From contig NZ_CP192056.1 of the NCBI RefSeq assembly GCF_050942215.1, positions 6,412,003 through 6,476,002 on the forward strand: 64,000 nucleotides of DNA, read 5' to 3'. Positions 25,822 through 35,500 of this stretch are shown here, in pieces (position 1 is the stretch's first letter; each line of letters starts with the position of its first letter). A program made the position numbers and the translations under genes. The stretch comes from Sphaerimonospora sp050942215. GTDB lineage: Bacteria; Actinomycetota; Actinomycetes; Streptosporangiales; Streptosporangiaceae. A model generated the notes under the pieces. It was given only the letters and a program-made list of their open reading frames with translations, searched no databases and was not told where the DNA came from.

Positions 25822-26268
25822 TCAGCCGGCGAGGACCTCGACGTCGAGGTTGGCGACGACCTCCGGGTGCAGCCGGACGCTGATGCGGTGGGTGCCGACG
25901 CTCTTGATCGCGTTTTCGATCACGATGCGGCGCCGGTCGAGCTGCGGACCGCCGGCGGCCTTGACCGCCTCGGCGATGTCGCCCGTGGTGACCGAGCCGA
26001 ACAGCCGGCCCGCCTCGCCCGCGCGCGTCCTGAGCCTGACCTTGAGCCCGCCGAGCCGGCCGGCGACCTCCTGGGCCGAACCCAGGTCACGGATCTCGCG
26101 AGCGGCACGCGCATTCTTTATCGAGGCGATCTGCGACTCGGCGCCGCGGGTCCAGCGGATGGCGAATCCACGGGGGACCAGGTAGTTGCGGCCGTAGCCG
26201 TCCTTAACCTCGACCACATCGCCGGGAGCCCCGAGACCGGAGACCTCAGTGGTGAGAATCAGCTTCAT
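25822..26268 (-). CDS. rplI: Ribosomal protein bL9
   Basis: 148 residues, the family's usual size. N-terminal rRNA-binding domain (MKLILTTEVSGLGAPGDVVEVKDGYGRNYLVPRGFA), a long connecting helix, and a C-terminal domain with LFGSVTTGDIAEAV. It follows rpsR after 17 bp in the minus-strand cluster. Confidence 0.98.
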   Translation of the reverse strand: MKLILTTEVSGLGAPGDVVEVKDGYGRNYLVPRGFAIRWTRGAESQIASIKNARAAREIRDLGSAQEVAGRLGGLKVRLRTRAGEAGRLFGSVTTGDIAEAVKAAGGPQLDRRRIVIENAIKSVGTHRISVRLHPEVVANLDVEVLAG

Positions 26269-26285
26269 TTCCTGGGTCTCCTTTC

Positions 26286-26522
26286 TCAGCGCGCCGTGCT
26301 CGTGTAAGGCAGCAGGGCCATCTCACGGGCGTTCTTGATGGCGGTGGCCACGTCGCGCTGGTGCTGGGTGCAGTTGCCCGTCACCCGGCGGGCACGGATC
26401 TTGCCGCGGTCGGAGATGAACTTCCGAAGCAGCGCCGTGTCCTTGTAGTCGACGTGGGAAATCTTGTCATGGCAGAAGAGGCAAACCTTCTTCTTGGGCT
26501 TGCGCACTGCCGGCTTGGCCAT
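26286..26522 (-). CDS. rpsR: Ribosomal protein bS18
   Basis: 78 residues from ATG 26522 (MAKPAVRKPKKKVCLFCHDK). It retains Cys residues in VCLFC plus a later Cys in TGNCTQHQR, so it looks like the zinc-binding-type S18 and not the Cys-free form some actinobacteria carry as a second copy. The body (KDTALLRKFISDRGKIRARR) is canonical. An apparent longer N-terminus lacks support. Confidence 0.97.
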   Translation of the reverse strand: MAKPAVRKPKKKVCLFCHDKISHVDYKDTALLRKFISDRGKIRARRVTGNCTQHQRDVATAIKNAREMALLPYTSTAR

Positions 26523-26606
26523 CGTGGTGCTCCTTTCAGAGCCCCGCATGACGCGGGAATGGTCGCTCGGATTATCTGGATGTACTGGAGGCGAGAAGGG
26601 CGGTGA

Positions 26607-27152
26607 TCAGAAGGGCGGTTCGTCGCTGAAGTCGCCGCCGAAGCCGCCACCGCCACCGCCGCCCTGAGGAGCGCCGAAGCCGCCGCCACCACCGCCGCCA
26701 CCGCCCTGGCCGTAGCCCTGCGGAGCGGGGGTCGCGGTGGCCCAGGGGTCGTTCGCCGGGCCGCCACCGAAGCCGCCGCCCTGACGGGAGGTCTTGTTGA
26801 CCTTCGCCGTGGCGTTACGCAGCGACGGGCCGACCTCGTCGACCTCGACCTCGTAGACCGTGCGCTTCTCGCCTTCCTTGGTCTCGTACGACCGTTGACG
26901 CAGCCGTCCCTGCACGATGACCCGCATGCCGCGCTGCAGCGTCTCGGCGACGTTCTCCGCCGCCTGCCGCCACACGTTGCAGGTGAGGAACAGCCCCTCG
27001 CCGTCCTTCCACTCGTTGGTCTGCCTGTCGAGGTATCGCGGAGTGGATGCGATGCGGAACCGGGCCACGGCTTGCCCCGTAGGGGTGAAGCGCAGCTCGG
27101 GGTCGTCGACAAGGTTGCCGACGATGGTGATCTGGGTATCGCCTGCTGCCAT
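26607..27152 (-). CDS. ssb: Single-stranded DNA-binding protein
   Basis: 181 residues. N-terminal OB fold (TQITIVGNLVDDPELRFTPTG, about 6-110), a glycine-rich flexible linker with long Gly runs, and the acidic protein-interaction tip FSDEPPF. It lies between rpsF and rpsR as in most bacteria. The Gly-rich linker is encoded by near-repetitive GGC/GGT codons around 26640-26710. Confidence 0.97.
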   Translation of the reverse strand: MAAGDTQITIVGNLVDDPELRFTPTGQAVARFRIASTPRYLDRQTNEWKDGEGLFLTCNVWRQAAENVAETLQRGMRVIVQGRLRQRSYETKEGEKRTVYEVEVDEVGPSLRNATAKVNKTSRQGGGFGGGPANDPWATATPAPQGYGQGGGGGGGGGFGAPQGGGGGGGFGGDFSDEPPF

Positions 27153-27245
27153 CGGTCGCTTTAGCCTTCCTATCCCGTGCGCTGAGCGTCAAGGGCCCAG
27201 CGTACGGCCACCGCCCGACAAACGTGGCGGGCTCGGCGGCACCGG

Positions 27246-27536
27246 TCAGTGGAGCTCGGGCCGCATGACCTTCGTGCGGAGGATGCCCTCGTTCAGGTTC
27301 AGCTGGCGGTCCAGCTCCTTCACGGTGGCGGGCTCGGCGGTCAGGTCGACGACTGCGTAGATGCCCTCGGACTTCTTCGCGATGTCGTAGGCCAGCCGGC
27401 GGCGTCCCCACACGTCGACCTTCTCCACGGTGCCGCCGTCGTTGCGTACGACGGCCAGGAACTGGTCGAGCGAGGGCTGCACGGTGCGCTCATCGAGGGA
27501 CGGGTCGAGGATGACCATCATCTCGTAACGACGCAT
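27246..27536 (-). CDS. rpsF: Ribosomal protein bS6
   Basis: 96 residues from ATG 27536 (MRRYEMMVILDPSLDERTV), with GAGGAGG upstream deciding the start. KVDVWGRRRLAYDIAKKSEGIYAVVDL is the conserved core. First gene of the rpsF-ssb-rpsR-rplI cluster. A TTGACA hexamer about 110 bp upstream on the minus strand may belong to its promoter. Confidence 0.97.
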   Translation of the reverse strand: MRRYEMMVILDPSLDERTVQPSLDQFLAVVRNDGGTVEKVDVWGRRRLAYDIAKKSEGIYAVVDLTAEPATVKELDRQLNLNEGILRTKVMRPELH

Positions 27537-27736
27537 GCTGAATCCAACCTCCTCTGGACTCTTGCGGTCACGACGCCTTGCCGTGACAGGAGGATCCGTC
27601 GCGCGGGTCGGTGACTCGTACTTCCCGTCACCCATACCACGTGCGGTCTGTCAAGGCTACCAGCCCTTGGCCGTACGCCATCCTGAGCCCACACTGGTAG
27701 GTGAGCCATACCCAAAGGTAAGAGGGGGTGTCTCTG

Positions 27737-28054
27737 ATGAGACAGGTCACCCGCCCTGCCCGGCGGCCGTACCCGCGCTTGACTCTCAACGCGGACGGCG
27801 CGCGGCATCCGTTGACGAACTTCCTGGCGGTCACCACGCTCATACTCGGCATCGCGGCCTTCGTCACCGGATTCATCGTGAACAGCCACGTCTTCGCGTC
27901 CTGGGTGGGCGTGATCGGGTTCTGGGGCGGCTTCTACGTGCAGTACATCTCGGTGACCACGGCCCAGCGATGCCTCATCATCGCGGGGATCGTGATGTCG
28001 TTCGTGGGGATGGCATTGGGGATCGCGCACGGCGGTTTCGTTCCAGGCGTCTGA
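27737..28054 (+). CDS. Small membrane protein of unknown function
   Basis: 105 residues from ATG 27737 (GTG 27728 is an alternative). After a basic N-terminus (RQVTRPARRPYPRLTLNADG) come three hydrophobic spans: LAVTTLILGIAAFVTGFIV, WVGVIGFWGGFYVQYISV and LIIAGIVMSFVGMALGIA. No catalytic residues are seen. It is divergent from rpsF and convergent with another tiny membrane protein gene. Confidence 0.8.
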   Translation: MRQVTRPARRPYPRLTLNADGARHPLTNFLAVTTLILGIAAFVTGFIVNSHVFASWVGVIGFWGGFYVQYISVTTAQRCLIIAGIVMSFVGMALGIAHGGFVPGV

Positions 28055-28097
28055 CCCGGGAACGGGGCCGCCGGGCCCGTCGGCCGCCGACGTCCTG

Positions 28098-28274
28098 TCA
28101 GCCGCCGACGTGCAGGTCCACACCCAGAAGGATCAGGAACCACAGGAAGATCGCCAGGAGGGCCTGTGCGACCTGCTTGAGCAGGGTCGGGGTGAGGTAG
28201 TGGTGGACCCACGCCACGTAGACGCCGACCACGAGGTAGATGAGTAGCAGGAAGCTGCTCAGCCGATATCTCAC
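28098..28274 (-). CDS. 58-residue two-span membrane protein
   Basis: A GTG at 28274 with AAGGAG upstream opens a 58-codon frame. It starts VRYRLSSFLLLIYLVVGVYV and has a second span LLAIFLWFLILLGV. Strong third-position GC bias, a good ribosome-binding site and a GATACT -10-like hexamer support it as a real gene. Function unknown. Confidence 0.75.
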   Translation of the reverse strand: MRYRLSSFLLLIYLVVGVYVAWVHHYLTPTLLKQVAQALLAIFLWFLILLGVDLHVGG

Positions 28275-28447
28275 GCTCGTCTCCTTAGTATCATCGGCGT
28301 ATCCGCCGGCACGGAGCGGGTGAGCAGGCGACTGCCCTCATGTGCCTTAGTGAAACGTTCGCGAAACCGCTCGGCGTCCGAAGGGAATCCGATCCGGCGG
28401 ACCGGTCAGGGCAGCGGCGCGCCTCCAGTCGGGAACCACCAGTCCAG

Positions 28448-28515
28448 CACCTTCAGTCAGGACCTTCAGTTCAACACCTTCAGTCAGCACCTTCAGTTGG
28501 ACACCTTCAGTTCAA
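28448..28515 (+). repeat. Short tandem repeat, CACCTTCAGT units
   Basis: Five near-identical 13-14-bp units of the form CACCTTCAGT plus CAG, TCAA or TGGA lie head-to-tail, alternating so that a 27-bp higher-order period appears. They sit about 50 bp upstream of the endonuclease IV gene, where they may be part of its promoter or leader. Confidence 0.85.
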
Positions 28516-28566
28516 CGCCACCGGTCGAACGCCCGTGGGCGAACCTCCAAGATGAACGGGGAAGAA

Positions 28567-29355
28567 GTGACGACGTCACAGCGATCACAGCGCATCGGCG
28601 CCCATGTCGACTCCGACGATCCGCTGGCCCACGCGGCCGCCAGGAACGCCGACGTCGTGCAGTTCTTCCTCGGCGACCCACAGGGGTGGAAGGGCCCGGT
28701 CGTCCCGGCCTCCGCCGCCGCGCTGCGCGACTCGGACGTGGACGTCTACATCCACGCGCCGTACGTGATCAACGTCGCGACGGCCAACAACCGGATCAGG
28801 ATCCCCAGCCGCAAGCTTCTCGACGGCCATCTGAAGGCCGCCGCCTCCATCGGCGCTAAGGGGCTGATCGTCCACGGCGGGCACGTCAACGCGGGCGACG
28901 ATCCGCAGGTCGGATTCGACAACTGGCGCAAGGTCTTCGAGCGCATCGAGTGCGAGATCCCCGTGCTGATCGAGAACACGGCGGGCGGCGGCAACGCCAT
29001 GGCGCGCAAGCTCGACCGCATCGCCCGGCTCTGGGACGCGGCGACCTCGGGGGCCCCCGACCCCTCGGTCGTCGGTTTCTGCCTCGACACCTGCCACTTC
29101 CACGCGGGCGGCGAGGAGCTCGTGGGGCTGGTCGACCGGGTGAAGGCGATCACCGGGCGGATCGACCTCATCCACTGCAACGACTCCAGGGACGCCTTCG
29201 ACTCCGGCGCCGACCGTCACGCCAACATCGGGGCCGGCCAGATCGACCCCGAGCACATCCTCGAGGTCTGCCGGGCGGCCGAGGCTCCGATCGTGGTCGA
29301 GACGCCGACCGAGGGCCAGGCCGACGACATCGCCTTCCTACGCAAGAACCTTTGA
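28567..29355 (+). CDS. nfo: Endonuclease IV (apurinic/apyrimidinic)
   Basis: 262 residues from GTG 28567, which follows GGGGAAGAA; an ATG 15 bp earlier has no ribosome-binding site. AP-endonuclease family 2 TIM barrel. The zinc-ligand motifs are in order: YIHAPYVINVA, LIVHGGHVNAG, PVLIENTAGGGNAM, GFCLDTCHFHAGG, IHCNDSRDAFDSGADRHANI and VVETPTEG. It acts in base-excision repair. Array 2 of the 53-bp repeats starts 42 bp after its stop. Confidence 0.95.
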   Translation: MTTSQRSQRIGAHVDSDDPLAHAAARNADVVQFFLGDPQGWKGPVVPASAAALRDSDVDVYIHAPYVINVATANNRIRIPSRKLLDGHLKAAASIGAKGLIVHGGHVNAGDDPQVGFDNWRKVFERIECEIPVLIENTAGGGNAMARKLDRIARLWDAATSGAPDPSVVGFCLDTCHFHAGGEELVGLVDRVKAITGRIDLIHCNDSRDAFDSGADRHANIGAGQIDPEHILEVCRAAEAPIVVETPTEGQADDIAFLRKNL

Positions 29356-29396
29356 CCTCACCCCCACCCCCCACCCCCCACCCCCCACCCCCACCC

Positions 29397-29640
29397 GTGA
29401 TCTTGCACTTTCTCGCAGATTTCACCTCTGACCTGCGGGAATCGGTTTCGTGATCTTGCAGATTCTTGCAGACGTACCGTCCGACCTGGGCCCATGCATT
29501 CGCTGATCTTGCAGTGGCCAGTGCAAGATCACGAAAGATGTTTTCGCTGCTCAGCGAGCACGCCTGCGAGAAACTGCAAGATCAGCAACGTAAAGCGCCT
29601 GGCACTGGCCCCGCGTGCGAGCAATCACAAGATCACGACG
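29397..29640. repeat. 53-bp repeat array 2 (three forward, three inverted units)
   Basis: Forward units start at 29397, 29450 and 29503 (53 bp apart). Inverted units end at 29532, 29585 and 29636. The halves meet at TGATCTTGCAGTGGCCAG followed by TGCAAGATCA, so the whole can fold as one long hairpin. Confidence 0.93.
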
Positions 29641-29666
29641 CGGGTGGGGGGTGGGGGGGTGGGGGG

Positions 29667-29687
29667 TTGTCCACAGGGTGTGGATGA
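29667..29687. promoter_or_regulatory. DnaA box beside repeat array 2
   Basis: TTGTCCACA (29667-29675) is a perfect DnaA box, followed 3 bp later by the box-like TGTGGATGA in the opposite orientation. Whether DnaA binds here is unknown. Confidence 0.55.
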
Positions 29688-29706
29688 AGTTGGTGGATTG
29701 CGGAGC

Positions 29707-30987
29707 TCACCGAGTGGGTAAGAGTTCAGCCCGCTCCCGTGTGGTGGCGTCCGCCCTGCGCCGTCGGGTGCCGCGCCACAGCTGGGTGAACGACACGATC
29801 GCCGCGGCCAAGAGCACCAGATTGCGGGCGACCAGCACGAGGGTTCCGGGCAGGTCGCCGTGCCAGCTGTAGTCCTCCTCCACCCAGGGGTACATGATCC
29901 CCGTGAGCAGGGCAGCGACCAGCACGAGCCAGGCGGTCGGCCGCTGGCTCGCCCCCTGTCGTCCCGCCGGCACGGCCAGCACGACCGCCGCGACCCCGAT
30001 CACCCAGATGAGGTACTGCGGCGACAGAACCCTGCTGGTCAGCACGAGGAAGAGTACGGCGGTCAGCGCCGCGTCGTAGAACGTCCTGGCGGTCGGGGCC
30101 GCGCGCAGCCACCACACCGCGAGCAGCGCCAGCGCCACCGGGGTCGCGACCAGGCTCACCCGCTCCGCCGTCCCGACACCCTGCCCCACGAGCTCCATCG
30201 CGCCGTGCTGATAAGTGGTGAAGCCGTCCCACCAGCCCAGCGCCCGGGCCAGCGCGAACGGCGTCGCCGCCAACGACTCGACCTGCAGCCCGCGCTCCTG
30301 CTGCGCGGTCAGGAAGTCGAGCGCGTGCGGCATCGCCAGCACGGCGACACCGCACCCGGCCACCGAGATCGCGAGCATCGCCCCGGAGGTGGTCAGCAGC
30401 TCGCGCCAGCGCCGTAGCCCGGCGAGCAGCGCGACCGGCCACGCCTTGATGATGAGCCCGACCCCGATCAACGCCCCTCGTACGGCCGGATCCGCCGACG
30501 CCGTCAGCGCCATCACCGCGACGACGGTGACCATCAGGTCATATCTGGAGATCAGCAGCGGCCCGAGCAATGCGGCCCCGACGGTCCAGGCCCAAAGACC
30601 CGTTCTCTTGCTCCCATGGCGTACGGAGAACCGCCACAGCAGCAGCAGGATGCCCAGGTCGCACAGGATGGCGATCAGATGGAACCCGGTCCGATAACCG
30701 AACGGGAGCAGGTGCGGCGCGAGCATCGGCAGCGCGGCGAACGGCGGATACTGCCACTTCTCGTCCCCCGCCGGGAACTCCCCGCCCAGCAGCACCTGCG
30801 ACCAGTCGTAGTAAAGCCTGACGTCGTTGACGAAGGACGTCTCGTGACCGACCGGGATGACCTGCGTAGCGGAGAGGAACAGCACCGTCCGGGTGAGCGC
30901 CCACACGCTCAGCACCGGCCACGGAACCCGGCGTGACCGGCCCCTCGACCACCCCTCTGGAAGCCCGTGTGAAAGCCCGTTTCGCAC
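29707..30987 (-). CDS. Polytopic glycosyltransferase, GT87/DUF2029-like (mannosyltransferase type)
   Basis: 426 residues with about ten hydrophobic spans. The pattern of actinobacterial alpha-mannosyltransferases that use polyprenyl-phosphate-mannose is visible: FVNDVRLYYDWSQVLLGGEFPAGDEKWQYPPF in the first loop, SRYDLMVTVV and GLIIKAWPVALL, and SRVLSPQYLIWVIG near the C-terminus. A role in lipoglycan or phosphatidylinositol-mannoside synthesis is likely by family. The gene lies downstream of a second family member and a PBP, with ino1 nearby. It has no visible shared terminator with its upstream neighbour 53 bp away. Confidence 0.85.
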   Translation of the reverse strand: MRNGLSHGLPEGWSRGRSRRVPWPVLSVWALTRTVLFLSATQVIPVGHETSFVNDVRLYYDWSQVLLGGEFPAGDEKWQYPPFAALPMLAPHLLPFGYRTGFHLIAILCDLGILLLLWRFSVRHGSKRTGLWAWTVGAALLGPLLISRYDLMVTVVAVMALTASADPAVRGALIGVGLIIKAWPVALLAGLRRWRELLTTSGAMLAISVAGCGVAVLAMPHALDFLTAQQERGLQVESLAATPFALARALGWWDGFTTYQHGAMELVGQGVGTAERVSLVATPVALALLAVWWLRAAPTARTFYDAALTAVLFLVLTSRVLSPQYLIWVIGVAAVVLAVPAGRQGASQRPTAWLVLVAALLTGIMYPWVEEDYSWHGDLPGTLVLVARNLVLLAAAIVSFTQLWRGTRRRRADATTRERAELLPTR

Positions 30988-31040
30988 CAGCGGTCTCGCC
31001 CCCGCGTCCCGTTCCCGTCGCGGCGGGAATTTCCCACAGG

Positions 31041-32420
31041 CTACCGGGAATCCGTTGAAAGATTCATGTCGGCGGGCGCCGTGGTCCGTCTGAGTGAGCG
31101 CAGGGTGAACCGGTCTTCCGCGCCGTCGAACACGCCGCCGGACGGGTCGTCCACGTCGGATTTCCGTACGGCGTCACGCTCCGGCCTGAGGATGTCCCGC
31201 ACCACGAGCGCCATCAGCACGACGATGGTGATCGCCCTCGCCCACACCGCGAGGAAGTACGGCGTGTCGCCGATGCCCTGGTCGGCGAACTCGGGCATCC
31301 GCCCGGTGAGGTAGAGCCAGATCGAGAAGAAGTACCAGCACTCGGCGATCTGCCAGGCGGCCAGCGCCCCCCACTTCGGCCTGGCCAGCACGGCGAACGG
31401 CACCAGCCACAGCACATACTGCGGCGACCACACCTTGTTCGTGATCATGAAGGCGGCGAGTGCGAGGAAGCACAGCTGCGCCAGGCGCGGACGGCGCGGC
31501 GCGGCCACGGCGAGCACGGCCACCCCCAGCAGCAGTACGGCGAGCGCGGCCATGGCCATCGTGTTCAGCTTCTCTGCGTCGGCGAGGACGCCCCACTGCT
31601 TGGTCTGGAAGAAGAACCACAGGCCGCCCCAGTCGGCGCCGCGCTCGCTGCTGAAGGAGTAGAACCTCTTCCAGCCCTCGAAGTTGATCATCATGACCGG
31701 GACGTTCACCAGCGACCACGTGGCCGCGGCCGCCGCGGCCGTTTTCACGAACGGCTGCCACTTCGCCGTACGGACTGTGAGCAGGAACAACGCGCCGAAG
31801 AACATCAGCGGATAGAACTTCGTCGCCACCGCCAGCGCCAGCAGCACTCCGGCGAGATAGTGGCGCCGCCTGGCCCAGGCCAGCAGGCCGCCGAGCGCGA
31901 GCGCACCGGCCGCCAGGTCCCAGTTGATGTACGCGGTGAGGATGACGGCAGGACTGACCGCGTACCAAAGGGCGTCCCAGGGGCGTACCGACCCGGCGAG
32001 CGCCGCCATGAGCAGCACCCCTGCGACCAGCGAGAGGCCCATGAGCAGCACGGTGACGTCGTAGAACCGCACGCCGTCGCCGGCGGCGAGCCGCCGCGCG
32101 AACTCCATGATCGCCCCGATGCCGACCGGATACTCCACCGGATAGTCGACATAGGGGATCTTTCCCTCGTTGAGGTGCTCTGCCCAGAACAGCGGATAGA
32201 TGTCCGTGTAGCAGTAATGGGTGAACTGCCCGGCTCCGCCGTTCCAGACGCCGTCGAACCGGCAGGGCCACTTCCACAGGTACGCGAGTATGGCGCCGAG
32301 CCCTGCGAGAAGCCCGAGAGGCAGGTACGGCACCGCCCGCGCGGCGAGTCCGGGCAGCGGGCCGGAGGGGGGCGAGGTCCGGGTGGTCATGGTCGGTATT
32401 GCACCATCAATTACCGTCAC
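31041..32420 (-). CDS. Polytopic glycosyltransferase, GT87/DUF2029-like (second copy)
   Basis: 459 residues with many hydrophobic spans. First-loop motif FTHYCYTDIYPLFWAEHLNEGKIPYVDYPVEYPVG, later ATKFYPLMFFGALFLL and NKVWSPQYVLWLVPF, the same motif order as the neighbouring gene. Start could be GTG 32420 (AAGG upstream) or ATG 32390. The C-terminal 50 residues are charged and probably cytosolic. With the other copy it forms a probable two-gene unit after the PBP terminator. Confidence 0.83.
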   Translation of the reverse strand: MTVIDGAIPTMTTRTSPPSGPLPGLAARAVPYLPLGLLAGLGAILAYLWKWPCRFDGVWNGGAGQFTHYCYTDIYPLFWAEHLNEGKIPYVDYPVEYPVGIGAIMEFARRLAAGDGVRFYDVTVLLMGLSLVAGVLLMAALAGSVRPWDALWYAVSPAVILTAYINWDLAAGALALGGLLAWARRRHYLAGVLLALAVATKFYPLMFFGALFLLTVRTAKWQPFVKTAAAAAATWSLVNVPVMMINFEGWKRFYSFSSERGADWGGLWFFFQTKQWGVLADAEKLNTMAMAALAVLLLGVAVLAVAAPRRPRLAQLCFLALAAFMITNKVWSPQYVLWLVPFAVLARPKWGALAAWQIAECWYFFSIWLYLTGRMPEFADQGIGDTPYFLAVWARAITIVVLMALVVRDILRPERDAVRKSDVDDPSGGVFDGAEDRFTLRSLRRTTAPADMNLSTDSR

Positions 32421-32477
32421 TTGGCGACCTTCGCTGTCAACGATCGTTGTAGGCAGTCCCTTCGACAGGCAATGCGA

Positions 32478-32509
32478 AGGGGCCCACGGCGGGTGTTCCG
32501 TGGGCCCCT
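32478..32509 (-). terminator. Terminator of the class A PBP gene
   Basis: AGGGGCCCACGG and CCGTGGGCCCCT form a perfect 12-bp stem around an 8-nt loop, 24 bp past the PBP stop on the minus strand. Confidence 0.8.
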
Positions 32510-32532
32510 CGACGTTCGACCGGCGTTACCGC

Positions 32533-35500
32533 TTACCGCGTGCCGACTCTCCGGTTGTCCGCCGCGGCCGGGGTCGTGACCGGGAGCGAGGCGGGGGAGC
32601 CGTTGCCGAGCGGTTGGTCGTCGCCTCCGGAATCGCCCGGACCGCTCTGCAGGTCGAGGCCGCCGTCGTCGCTGCACGACAGGTCGCCGGGCGGGCAGCC
32701 GACGTCATCGGGTTGGAACGGCAGCTCGTCGTCCGGGAAGATCGGCGGAGCCTCCTCGTTCTGTGTGGGACTCGGCGACGGCGACGGGCTCGGCGCGATG
32801 TTCTCCGGCATGCCGATCCCCGCCTTCGGCGGGAACTGCTCGACCGGCTTGCCCTCATGAGCCGCGATCATGAAGTTGCGCCAAATGGTGGTCGGCGGGC
32901 CCGCGCCCTCGAATCCCAGCGACCTCTCGTGAGCTCGGGAGTAAGGGTTCTCGGCGTTGTACTTCTTACTGGGCTTGTTGTTGGGAGTCTCTGGACACGT
33001 CCCGTTGGAAAGGGGCTGTACGACCTTGCCGCTCTTAGTAAGACACTGCTCCCGGTACATGCCCACCGCTGTGGACAGTTGGGGAGTGAAGCCGACGAAC
33101 CACGCCTCCTTCTCATCGTTGTTGGTTCCGGTCTTACCGGCCGCGGGTCGACCGATCTGGCCTGTGCTCGACGCCGTACCCCCCTTGATCACCGCCTCCA
33201 GCGCGACGGTCGCATCAGCAGCGGCGTCCGGTGAGATGACCTGTTTGACGTCCTTCTTCTCCGTGAGGACGACCGTCTTGCCCTGCTTGACTTCTCTGAT
33301 CACGTGGTAGTCGATGTGCTTGCCCTGGTTGGCGAAGATCGAGTAGCCGGCGGCCTGTTCGACGGGCGTGACACCGACGCTGCCGATCGCGAGCTGGTAG
33401 CCGTGGCCGTCCTCACCGTTGACACCGTTCTTGTCGTCTTCGAGGGCCTTCTTGCTGATGCCCGCGGCTTCGGCGAGGGCTCGCAGGTCGTCCAGCTGAC
33501 CCGGCAGCGCGAACGCCATCGAGGCGTAGGCCGTGTTGATCGAGTGAGCGGTGGCATAAATGACATCGATCGCCGGGGGCACGGCGTGGCCGTTGGTGAT
33601 GGGTGTGGTGCCCGGGAGCTTCTCCGGCACCGTCTTGCTGCCGGGAACCAGGCTGTTGAGGCTGTAGCCCGCCTCCAGCCAGGCCGCCAGAACATAGGGC
33701 TTGAACGCCGACGCCGCCTGTTTCCTGGCATCGAACGGCTCGTTCAAGAAGTCCTTCGTGTAGTCATCCCCGCCGTAGAACGCGTGGACCTGACCGGTCT
33801 TCGGGTCCACCGACGCAAGACCCGTGTGGTATTCCCGGGACATGTTCGACGTGACGCCCTTGACGGCCTTCTGGGCCTCCTTCATGAGCCTCTTGTCGAA
33901 CGTGGTGTAGATCTTGTAGCCGCCGGTTTCGATGTCGTCGCGCTCGATGCCCCGAGCCTGCAGTTCGCGAAGAGCGACTTGGAGCATGTAGCCCTTGAGC
34001 CCACCGAAGGCCTGGGACACCTGCTTCGGTCGGGGCTTGGGGAACTTGGCCTGGGTGATGTCCGGATATTTGGGCTTGCCGTCCTCGCCGGTCATCTCGG
34101 CCATGCCCTTGACGACGTAGGTGAACCGTTCCTGGGTGGGAGCGAAGTTCTTCTTGCTCTCCGCGAGGTCGAAGTTGCCGGGCTGCTGGATGCGACCGGC
34201 CAGATAGGCACCCTGAGCCGGGGTGAGGTCCTTGGTCTTCTTTCCGAAGAACTCCCGCGCGGCGGCCTCGATGCCGTAGGTGTTGCGGCCGAAGGGCACC
34301 GTGTTCAGGTAGTACTCGAGGACCTTGTCCTTGGACCACTCCTTGTCGAGCTTCACCGAGATGAAGATCTCCGTGACCTTCCGCTTGATCGTCACGTCCC
34401 GGCTCAGCGTGTCGAAGTAGTTGCGGGCCATCTGCTGGGTGATGGTCGAGGCACCCTGGGTCTGCTGGCCGGTGACCGTCATCCACACCGACCGGCCGAT
34501 GGCGCTCAGGTCGATGCCGGAGTCCTCATAGAAGCTGCGGTTCTCCGCGGCGACCACCGCATCCCGCACGTGCTCGGGCACCTGGTCGAGCGAGACCCTG
34601 ATCCGCGCGGTGCCGAGCCGGGCGATCGCCGAGCCGTCCCGGTAGTAGAAGACGCTTCCCTGGGCCGTCGCGCTCTCCTGCGCGTCCCGCTCGGACGGCA
34701 GATCGGTGTTCATGTAGCCGACCATGATCATTCCGAACACGCCGGCGGTGAGCACGGCACAGCTCGCCAACACGATCTTCCAGCTCGGGACGAAGCGTTT
34801 CCAGCCGGCCCGGCGCGGCCCGTCGTCATCGTCGAAGTCCTCGGGACCACCGGGACCGCGCCCACCGGGACCGCCTGGGCCGTTCGGGCCGCCGGGGCCG
34901 CCCGGGGCACCGCGTCCGGGGACGGGCCTGCGCCGCCGCCCGCCGGACGACATGATCTCGGTCTCCTGTGCCCCCGGTTCCCGCCTGGGACCGCCGGGAG
35001 GCATCCCCAACGGTCCTTCCCGGGAAATCCGGGTCTGCTCATCGCCGCCGAACTCGCCGGGACCGGGAGAGGCACCGCGACGACCCGGCCCACCGGGACC
35101 GTTCCCCGGCCTGCCGTGCTCACCACCCGGGCCGGGCCGCCGTCCGGGGCCCTGCTGGCCCTGCTGGCCCTGCTGACCCCGCGGTGGCGGCTGCGGGACG
35201 GCGTTCATGGCGGCCGTGTCCTCAAATGCCGCGTCCATGCGACGGCCGCCGGGCGCCTGCTGGGAACGCGGACCGGGCTGTGCGGCACGCTGCCCGGCCT
35301 GGGGTGGCGCGGCCTGGGGCCGGGGCGGGCCCTGCGGATTCACAGCGGGGCGCGGGTGGCGGGCCGTCGGTTGCCCGGCCGCCTGAGGGTTCGGCGGCTG
35401 CTGGGGATGGCGCGGCTGCTGAGGGTGGGAGGGCAGAGGGTCTCGGCCACGTCCCGGGTAGGGTTCTCCGTACTCGCCGGATTCCCGGGGCGTGCGACGG

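Larger units (their letters stand above)
29356..29706. other. Large interrupted palindrome between convergent genes
   Basis: 351 bp without a gene. It starts with a C-rich tract (CCCCCACC runs, 29360-29396), holds 53-bp repeat array 2 in mirrored halves, and ends with the complementary G-rich tract (29641-29666). A perfect DnaA box follows (29667-29675). Confidence 0.8.
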
